From: Rhodoferax sp. OV413
GTDB taxonomy: Bacteria > Pseudomonadota > Gammaproteobacteria > Burkholderiales > Burkholderiaceae_C
Direction of reading: 5' to 3'
Assembly: GCF_900104385.1 (NCBI RefSeq)
Contig: NZ_FNJA01000002.1
Location: forward strand, 856,793-920,792
DNA: 64,000 nucleotides
Of this stretch, positions 58,501 to 64,000 are shown one piece after another; the first letter of the stretch is position 1; each line of letters begins with the position of its first letter. The position numbers and the translations under genes were made by a program. The notes beneath the pieces are model-generated. The model saw only the letters and a list, made by a program, of their open reading frames with translations, ran no database searches and was not told the DNA's origin.

Positions 58501-61500
58501 CGCCTGGGTGGCGATGCCCGACGGCTTGCCGTTGAACGCGAACGGCAAGGTCGATCGCAAGGCTCTGCCCGAGCCGGAGCGCGCGGGCACGGATGGCTAC
58601 GAGGCCCCACAGGGAGAAACCGAAGCCGCAGTGGCTGCGGCATGGGTCGAACTGCTGGGTCTGGCGCGCGTGGGCCGGCACGACAATTTCTTCGAGCTCG
58701 GTGGCCATTCGCTGCTGGCGATCCAACTGCTGGAGCGGCTGCGGCGCCAGGGCTGGAACGTCGAGGTGCGCACGCTGTTCCAGAAGCCCAGGCTGGCGGC
58801 CTTCGCGCAAGCGCTGACGCCTGCCGCTCGTGCGCAGGCGGCACCGGCTTGGGTTTCAGAGAGCTGCATTCCCGCGGGCTGCGCAGCCATCGAGCCCGAC
58901 ATGCTGGCTCTGGTCGAACTCTCGCCCGAGCAGTTGCGCGGCATCGAGGCCGCGGTGCCCGGTGGTGCGGCCAATATCCAGGACATCTATCCGCTCGCGC
59001 CGCTGCAGGAAGGCATCCTATTCCATCACCTGATGCAGACCGAGGGCGATGTTTACGGCAATGCCTTTCTGCTGAGCTTCGATTGCGAGGCCCGGCTCAA
59101 GGACTTCGTGGCCAGCCTCGACGAGGTGGTCGCGCGCCACGACATCCTGCGTACCGCGGTGCTGTGGGAGGGCTTGCCACAGCCGGTGCAGGTGGTGCAC
59201 CGCCAGGCCGCGCTGCCGCTAGAGTGGCTGGCGGTAGACCAGAGTTCGGACGTGGCGGCGCAGCTCGACGCCCATGTCGATGCCACGCACTACCGCATCG
59301 ATGTGCGCCGCGCGCCGATGCTGCGCGCCATCGCCGCGCGCGACGAGACGAACGAACGCTGGCTGCTGCAGTTGCCCAGCCACCACCTCGCGCTCGACCA
59401 TGCGTCAGTGGAGGTGGTGGTGGAAGAGGTTGGGCTCATCTTGCAAGGTCGGCGCGAGGCACTACCTGCGCCTGTGCCCTTCCGACGCTTCGTAGCCCAG
59501 GCGCGGCGCGGTGCGGGCCCGGCCGAGGCTGAAACATTCTTCAGCGCCATGCTGGGTGACGTGACCGAGCCCACCGCGCCTTTCGAGATGCTCGACGTAC
59601 GCGGCAACGGCAGCACGCTGGCCGAGGCCCGGCTGCCGCTCGATGCGGGACTGGCTGACGCGCTGCGGCGCCAGGCCCGCCAAGCCGGCGTGAGCGCCGC
59701 CACCTTGTTCCACCTGGCCTGGGCGATGGTGTTGGCCAAGACCACCGGCCGCGACGACGTGGTGTTCGGCACCGTGCTGTTTGGCCGCATGCAGGCCGGC
59801 GAGGGTGCCGAGCGCGCGCTCGGCATGTTTATCAACACCCTGCCACTGCGCGTGCGGTTTGGCAGCCGCGGCGTGGCCGTCTGCGTGCAGGAGACGCATG
59901 CCGCGCTCACCGGGCTGCTGCACCACGAGCATGCCCAGCTGTCGCTGGCGCAGCGCTGCAGCGGCCTGGCCCAGGGCACACCGCTGTTTTCGGCCTTGTT
60001 CAACTACCGGCACATCGCGCAGCGCGCGGTGGGTGCGGACCATGACGGCGGCCTGGCTGGCATTGAGGGACTGGGCTTCAAGCAGTCGTCGAACTATCCC
60101 TTCGTGATGTCGGTGAACGACCGCGCTGACGGCTTTGAGCTGGTAGCCCATGCGGATGCCTTGATTGGCGCGCAGCGCATGGGTGATTACATGCTGGCGG
60201 CGGTGGCTTCGATCGTCGTCGCGCTGGAGGCTGGCGATGCCGGCGCCGACCAGGCGGTGGGCGACATGGACATTCTGGGTGAGTCCGAGTGGCTGCGCCT
60301 GCGGGCCTGGGGCACGGGCAGTGCAAGCGTGCGCGAGCTTCCGGTGCATCGCCTCGTCGAGGAACAAGCCCGGCTGCGACCGGAGGCGCTGGCGCTGATC
60401 GGCAACGCGCGCAGCCTGAGCTATGCGCAGCTCGACGTCCGCGCCAACCGTCTGGCGCATCTCCTCATCGCCGCGGGCGTGCGGCCGGAAGTCCGTGTTG
60501 GGCTGGCCGTGCCACGTTCGATCGACATGGTGGTCGCATTGTTGGCCGTGCTCAAAGCCGGCGGTGCCTATGTGCCGCTGGACCCGGCCTATCCGGCCGA
60601 GCGCCTTGCCTACATGGCGCGCGACAGCGGCATTGGCCTGCTGCTGTGTCACCAGGGCATGGAAGAGTTGGTTCCGGCACCGGCAGTGCTTGCACTCGAT
60701 ACGCTGGATCTCGACGATCCGCGGATGCCTGCGCATGCGCCGGCGGTGCCGGTGTCGCCCCACAACCTAGCCTATGTGATTTATACCTCCGGCTCCACAG
60801 GCTTGCCCAAGGGAGTGGCCGTGGCGCATGGCCCGCTGTCCATGCACATCCAGGCCATAGGCCAGGTCTACGGCATGACACCGGAAGACCGCGAGCTGCA
60901 GTTCGCGTCGATCAGCTTCGACGGCGCGCATGAACGCACCTGGACGCCGTTGGTGTTTGGCTCGGCGCTGATGCCGCGCGACAATGAGGTCTGGTCGGTG
61001 GAGCGCACCTGCGCCGAGATTGCGCGCCATGGCATCACCATGGCCTGCTTTACACCCAGCTACCTGCACCAGTTGGTCGAGGTCATGGGCCCGGTGGCCG
61101 CAGCACTGCCGATCCGCTCTTACACCGTAGGCGGTGAGGCCATGCCGCGCGCCAGCTTCGAGCTGCTGCGCCGCGTGCTGAATCCGCAGCGAGTGATCAA
61201 CGGGTACGGGCCAACCGAGACCGTGATCACGCCGACCATCGCGAAGATGGGCCGGGACGAGGGTTTCGATTCCGCCTACATGCCGATCGGCCGGCTCATC
61301 GGCGACCGTCGTGCCTATGTACTTGACGGCAACCTGAATCCGGTGGCCGAAGGCGCCGCAGGCGAGCTCTACCTTGGCGGATCGGGCCTGGCGCGTGGCT
61401 ATCTCGGCCGTGGCGGGCTGAGCGCCGAACGCTTCGTGGCCGACCCCTTCGTCGGCGGAGGTGCGCGCATGTACCGCAGCGGCGATCTGGTGCGATGGCG

Positions 61501-64000
61501 GGCTGACGGTCAGCTCGACTACCTGGGCCGGCTCGATCACCAGGTCAAGATTCGCGGTTTCCGCATCGAGCTGGGCGAGGTGGAGACGGCCTTGCTGGCC
61601 CAGCCCGGCGTCCGTGAGGCGGTGGTTGTCGCCGTGGGCGGTAACGGCGCCGCCGGACAGAACCGGCTGGTAGCCTATGTATCGGCGGCGGAAGGTGACC
61701 GCATCGCCGGCTCCGAGCTCAGGACCCGATTGGCGCAGGCGTTGCCCGACTATATGGTGCCCGGCACCATCATGGTTCTTGATCGCTTGCCGATCAACGT
61801 CAACGGTAAGCTTGACCGGGCCGCGCTGCCCGCGCCAAGCTTTGAGGCCAGCGCCGAGCATATGCCGCCGCAGGGTGGGGTGGAGGTGGTGCTGGCCGCT
61901 ATATGGTGCGAAGTCCTGCGGTTGGCTCAGGTGGGCCGCCACGATAACTTCTTCGAGATCGGGGGCGATTCCATCCTGAGCCTGCAGATCGTGGCACGTG
62001 CGCGGCAACAAGGCCTGGTGATCTCGCCGCGCCAGCTCTTCGAACGCCAGAGCGTGGCCCTGCTGGCGGCGGTGGCCGAAACGCTCGACCCCGCTGATGG
62101 TCGCAGCCCCGCGGCGGCGCGCCCCGCGCCCAGCGGCCTGGTGCCTCTGCTGCCGATCCAGTCCGACTTCTTCGCCCGCAGCAGCCTGCAATGGCAGAAC
62201 GGCTTGCAACACAGTCATTGGAACCAATCCGTTCTGCTGCAAGCCGCGCAGCCACTGGATATCGCCGCGTTGCGCCAGGCCCTGGCCGCGCTGCTCGCAC
62301 ACCACGATGCGCTGCGTCTGCGCTACACCCGCCTTGAAGATGGCCACACGGGTGACCAATGGCGCCAGGTTTATGCACCGATGGCCCCCCATGCTGTAGA
62401 CCAAGTGTTGTGGCAGCGCCAAGCCGACGATGCCGCCGACATCACCGCCATCTGCCAGCAAGCCCAACGCAGCCTGGACCTCGCCGCTGGCCCGCTGCTG
62501 CGCGCTGTGGCCATCGACGTCGCCGACGGCAGCTCGCGGCTGCTGCTGGTCATCCACCACCTGGCAGTGGACGGAGTGTCCTGGCGCATCCTGCTGCAGG
62601 ACTTGAACCAAGCCTATGACCAGGCCCTGGCCGGCCAGCCGCTCACACAGCCCCTCCGCACCAGCAGCTACCAGGACTGGGCGCAAACACTGGTCCGCCA
62701 CGCTTCCGACTACGCCGGTGAACTCGACCACTGGCGCGCCCAGCGTGCCGCACCGGCCCTTGCCTGCGCCCATCCGCAGGGCGCTGCCACCCAGCGCGAA
62801 CGCGAACGTCTGGAAGTGCGGCTCGGCCGCGCCCACACCCAGGCCTTGCTAAAACAGGCGCCCGCGGCCTATCGCAGCCAGGTCAATGACCTGCTGCTGA
62901 CCGCACTCGGCCGCGCCCTGTGCGAGGCCGGTGGCGTCTCGCGCGTGGCCATCGATCTCGAAGGACATGGCCGCGAAGACGTGTTCGACGGGATCGATCT
63001 CACACGCACCGTTGGCTGGTTCACCAGCCTGTACCCGGTGGTGATTGAGCCCACTGGTGACACCGGCGCAGCGCTCAAGCGCGTCAAGGAAACCCTGCGT
63101 GCCGTGCCCGGTCGTGGTCTGGGCCATGGCGTGCTCAAGGCCCTGGGCACGCCGGCGCAGCGCGAAGCGCTGCAGACCGGCACCACCGCTGCCCAAGATG
63201 GCGACTACGGTCCCGCGCAAGTGCTGTTCAACTACCTGGGCCAATTCGACGGCAGCTTCGATGCGCAGGCGCGCTGGCGCCCGGCGGCCGAATCGGCCGG
63301 CGACGAAGTGCACCCCGACACCGCGCTGACCCACGAATTCGCCGTCAACGGCCAGGTTTACGACGGCGAGCTGCGCCTGGTCGTGAGCTACAGCCGGGCC
63401 CGCCACGACGAAGTGGCAGTGCGCGCCTGGGTAGACGCCTTCCAGCGCGAGCTCGAAGCCCTGATTGCGCACTGCACCAGCGGCGCCCAGGGACTCACGC
63501 CATCGGACTTCCCGTTGGCGCAACTGGCCCAGCCGGGCCTGGATGCGCTGGCGTCGACGCTCGCCCCTTCGCGGGTGGAGGACCTGTACCCGCTGTCACC
63601 GATGCAGGCCGGCATGCTGTTCCACAGCGTCTACGAACGCCAGGGCAGCGCCTACGTCACGCAGCTGCGGGTAGACGTGCAGGGCCTGGACGTGGAACGC
63701 TTCCGCCAGGCCTGGCAGGGCGCCATGGCGCGCCACGAGATCCTGCGCACCGGCTTCCTGGCCGATGCGGAGCGACCACTGCAGTGGGTGGCGCGCCAGG
63801 TGGAGGTACCGTTGCGTCTGGAGGACGGGCGGCGCTGGGAGGATGTGGCCGGCGGGCTGGACGCGTTGGCGCAGGCCGAGCTCGTGCAGGGCTTTGACCT
63901 GGCCGAGCCGCCGCTGCTGCGCCTGGTGCTGGTGCGCACCGGTCCCGATGCCATGCATCTGGTCTGGACCAGCCACCATCTCCTGCTCGATGGCTGGAGC
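55544..64000 (+). CDS. NRPS, 3'-incomplete: C-A(Thr)-PCP-C*-A-PCP-E-C...
   Basis: A large NRPS running off the window after 2819 codons. ATG 55544 is the only ATG after an in-frame TGA at 55505. Order: C domain (HHIVSDG, His181); A1 about 510-990, code D-F-W-N-I-G-M-V-H-K, matching threonine; PCP Ser1056; second C-like domain about 1140-1560 with HHLALDH (His1280-His1286), where the last Gly is His; A2 about 1600-2080, code D-G-E-C-T-G-G-I-T-K, resembling ornithine or hydroxyornithine codes (moderate confidence); PCP Ser2143 (GGDSI); epimerisation domain about 2190-2650 (HHLAVDG, His2338; FNYLGQFD); then a C domain ([21 protein letters not shown]) cut by the window end. It should add Thr and a D-configured ornithine-type residue, a usual hydroxamate precursor. 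Confidence 0.92.
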   Translation, partial: MSTSKKLSVQRARLTPAQQALLASRLKGVPVAEREPPLRPCDDPAERAALSFAQRRQWFLWKLDPVSTAYHIAEGLRLQGALDVDAVRAAFQALVARHESLRTVFRANNEGMAEQLVQAELALEIPLVDLSQAPEALRGDLVDEAARTVNLRPFDLQRGPLFRVSVIRESAHSHVLAVVMHHIVSDGWSMQILVDEFVAQYRAITQGESAVLRPLPVQYADYAAWQRNWLEDGQRERQLAYWLAQLGSEQPVLQLPTDHPRKADGGYSAASHIVDLPAALAEGLRRQMAVRGATPFMLLLAAFQALLHRYTGLEDIRVGVPVANRNRSETEGVIGFFVNTQVLRSPVHGRMPLAQLLAQTRESALGAQAHQDLPFEQLVEALQPERSMGTSPLFQVMFNYLRGGYEALRSLPGLTMQGCALGDKSAQFELTLDAMQDETGELRLKFVYAKELFDAATIERMGMHYFALLKALLEEPAHSVGAVALLGDAESAQIALWGRPSPQHGLAQPLHHVIEQQAQLRPDAVAVVYEQASLSYGELDTRANRLAHRLIALGVRPETRVGLAVERSLDMVVGLLAILKAGGAYVPLDPQYPSDRLAYMVVDSGISLLLTQSQVRECIDTHADLQVLELDTLDLTGESGSAPGMAVHVDHLAYVIYTSGSTGRPKGAQLSHRNVARLLGATEPWFRFGPEDVWTMFHSYAFDFSVWEIFGALCTGGRLVVVPYWISRAPGDFLELLRREQVTVLNQTPSAFGQLIHASTAVEASEGLALRYVIFGGEALEPESLRPWIERHGDSHPQFVNMYGITETTVHVTYRPITQADLDEGRRSPVGIAIPDLGLQVLDGELNRLPVGVPGELYVAGAGLARGYGNRAGLSAERFIANPFGQAGERLYRTGDLVRWRADGELEYLGRIDHQVKIRGFRIELGEIEGQLLAQPEVREAIVLTKEGPGGTRLVAYVSPQAGREVDPTELKLRLGAVLPEYMVPAAWVAMPDGLPLNANGKVDRKALPEPERAGTDGYEAPQGETEAAVAAAWVELLGLARVGRHDNFFELGGHSLLAIQLLERLRRQGWNVEVRTLFQKPRLAAFAQALTPAARAQAAPAWVSESCIPAGCAAIEPDMLALVELSPEQLRGIEAAVPGGAANIQDIYPLAPLQEGILFHHLMQTEGDVYGNAFLLSFDCEARLKDFVASLDEVVARHDILRTAVLWEGLPQPVQVVHRQAALPLEWLAVDQSSDVAAQLDAHVDATHYRIDVRRAPMLRAIAARDETNERWLLQLPSHHLALDHASVEVVVEEVGLILQGRREALPAPVPFRRFVAQARRGAGPAEAETFFSAMLGDVTEPTAPFEMLDVRGNGSTLAEARLPLDAGLADALRRQARQAGVSAATLFHLAWAMVLAKTTGRDDVVFGTVLFGRMQAGEGAERALGMFINTLPLRVRFGSRGVAVCVQETHAALTGLLHHEHAQLSLAQRCSGLAQGTPLFSALFNYRHIAQRAVGADHDGGLAGIEGLGFKQSSNYPFVMSVNDRADGFELVAHADALIGAQRMGDYMLAAVASIVVALEAGDAGADQAVGDMDILGESEWLRLRAWGTGSASVRELPVHRLVEEQARLRPEALALIGNARSLSYAQLDVRANRLAHLLIAAGVRPEVRVGLAVPRSIDMVVALLAVLKAGGAYVPLDPAYPAERLAYMARDSGIGLLLCHQGMEELVPAPAVLALDTLDLDDPRMPAHAPAVPVSPHNLAYVIYTSGSTGLPKGVAVAHGPLSMHIQAIGQVYGMTPEDRELQFASISFDGAHERTWTPLVFGSALMPRDNEVWSVERTCAEIARHGITMACFTPSYLHQLVEVMGPVAAALPIRSYTVGGEAMPRASFELLRRVLNPQRVINGYGPTETVITPTIAKMGRDEGFDSAYMPIGRLIGDRRAYVLDGNLNPVAEGAAGELYLGGSGLARGYLGRGGLSAERFVADPFVGGGARMYRSGDLVRWRADGQLDYLGRLDHQVKIRGFRIELGEVETALLAQPGVREAVVVAVGGNGAAGQNRLVAYVSAAEGDRIAGSELRTRLAQALPDYMVPGTIMVLDRLPINVNGKLDRAALPAPSFEASAEHMPPQGGVEVVLAAIWCEVLRLAQVGRHDNFFEIGGDSILSLQIVARARQQGLVISPRQLFERQSVALLAAVAETLDPADGRSPAAARPAPSGLVPLLPIQSDFFARSSLQWQNGLQHSHWNQSVLLQAAQPLDIAALRQALAALLAHHDALRLRYTRLEDGHTGDQWRQVYAPMAPHAVDQVLWQRQADDAADITAICQQAQRSLDLAAGPLLRAVAIDVADGSSRLLLVIHHLAVDGVSWRILLQDLNQAYDQALAGQPLTQPLRTSSYQDWAQTLVRHASDYAGELDHWRAQRAAPALACAHPQGAATQRERERLEVRLGRAHTQALLKQAPAAYRSQVNDLLLTALGRALCEAGGVSRVAIDLEGHGREDVFDGIDLTRTVGWFTSLYPVVIEPTGDTGAALKRVKETLRAVPGRGLGHGVLKALGTPAQREALQTGTTAAQDGDYGPAQVLFNYLGQFDGSFDAQARWRPAAESAGDEVHPDTALTHEFAVNGQVYDGELRLVVSYSRARHDEVAVRAWVDAFQRELEALIAHCTSGAQGLTPSDFPLAQLAQPGLDALASTLAPSRVEDLYPLSPMQAGMLFHSVYERQGSAYVTQLRVDVQGLDVERFRQAWQGAMARHEILRTGFLADAERPLQWVARQVEVPLRLEDGRRWEDVAGGLDALAQAELVQGFDLAEPPLLRLVLVRTGPDAMHLVWTSHHLLLDGWS

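Overview
The window is high-GC chromosomal DNA of a Gram-negative bacterium. Gene content suggests a betaproteobacterium of the Comamonadaceae/Burkholderiales type (Acidovorax, Variovorax or Delftia-like). The pointers are a PE-Lig-Pol type LigD next to Ku, the DUF6152/DUF6644 pair, many small stress-type genes, and a FAAL-primed NRPS/PKS siderophore cluster of the sort described in that group. The genus is an inference. No rRNA, tRNA or CRISPR array was seen.

Layout. (1) 0-6 kb: a sugar operon on the minus strand (ABC ATPase, permease, periplasmic binding protein, GH125 exo-alpha-1,6-mannosidase), divergent from a LacI-family regulator. A perfect 14-bp palindrome lies between them. A decayed tyrosine recombinase follows at 5.9-6.7 kb. 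(2) 7-14 kb: a patchwork of small genes (DUF1428, DUF6152/DUF6644, several unknowns). It includes two pairs of diverged paralogues, a Pro/Asp repeat protein with a C-terminal membrane anchor, and a 5' fragment of a glutathione S-transferase gene. (3) 13-22 kb: an SDR oxidoreductase, the two-gene NHEJ repair system (ku-ligD), a NodS-like methyltransferase, a glycine-zipper protein, and a MarR-GNAT fusion divergent from a second SDR. (4) 22.5-28.7 kb: a mobilisation/integration module. It has three overlapping genes ending in an HUH relaxase, two coupled unknown genes on the other strand, and a tyrosine-recombinase-like integrase.

(5) 29.2 kb to the window end: a lipopeptide siderophore cluster, incomplete at the right edge. 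A Fur-box-like site precedes an ECF sigma gene. Then come a short FecR-N-like protein, an MbtH protein, a type II thioesterase, an Sfp-type phosphopantetheinyl transferase and six megasynthase genes in one direction, most with overlapping stop/start codons. The assembly line reads: FAAL-ACP-C-A(basic residue)-PCP / KS-AT(methylmalonyl-like)-KR-ACP-C-TauD / degenerate C-A(Asp)-PCP / C-A(Ser)-PCP / KS-AT(malonyl-like)-KR-ACP / C-A(Thr)-PCP-C*-A(ornithine-like)-PCP-E-C... The Asp code together with a fused Fe(II)/2-oxoglutarate hydroxylase predicts beta-hydroxyaspartate, an iron ligand. The expected product is an acylated, possibly photoreactive siderophore related to variochelin/acidobactin-type compounds. 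Specificities were read by eye from the ten-residue code. The ornithine hydroxylase, TonB receptor and exporter expected for such a system are not in the window and may lie beyond 64 kb.

The most unusual points are the TauD hydroxylase domain, which keeps its own ribosome-binding site and start codon inside the fused PKS-NRPS gene, and the condensation-like domain of the Asp module, which has lost both catalytic histidines.
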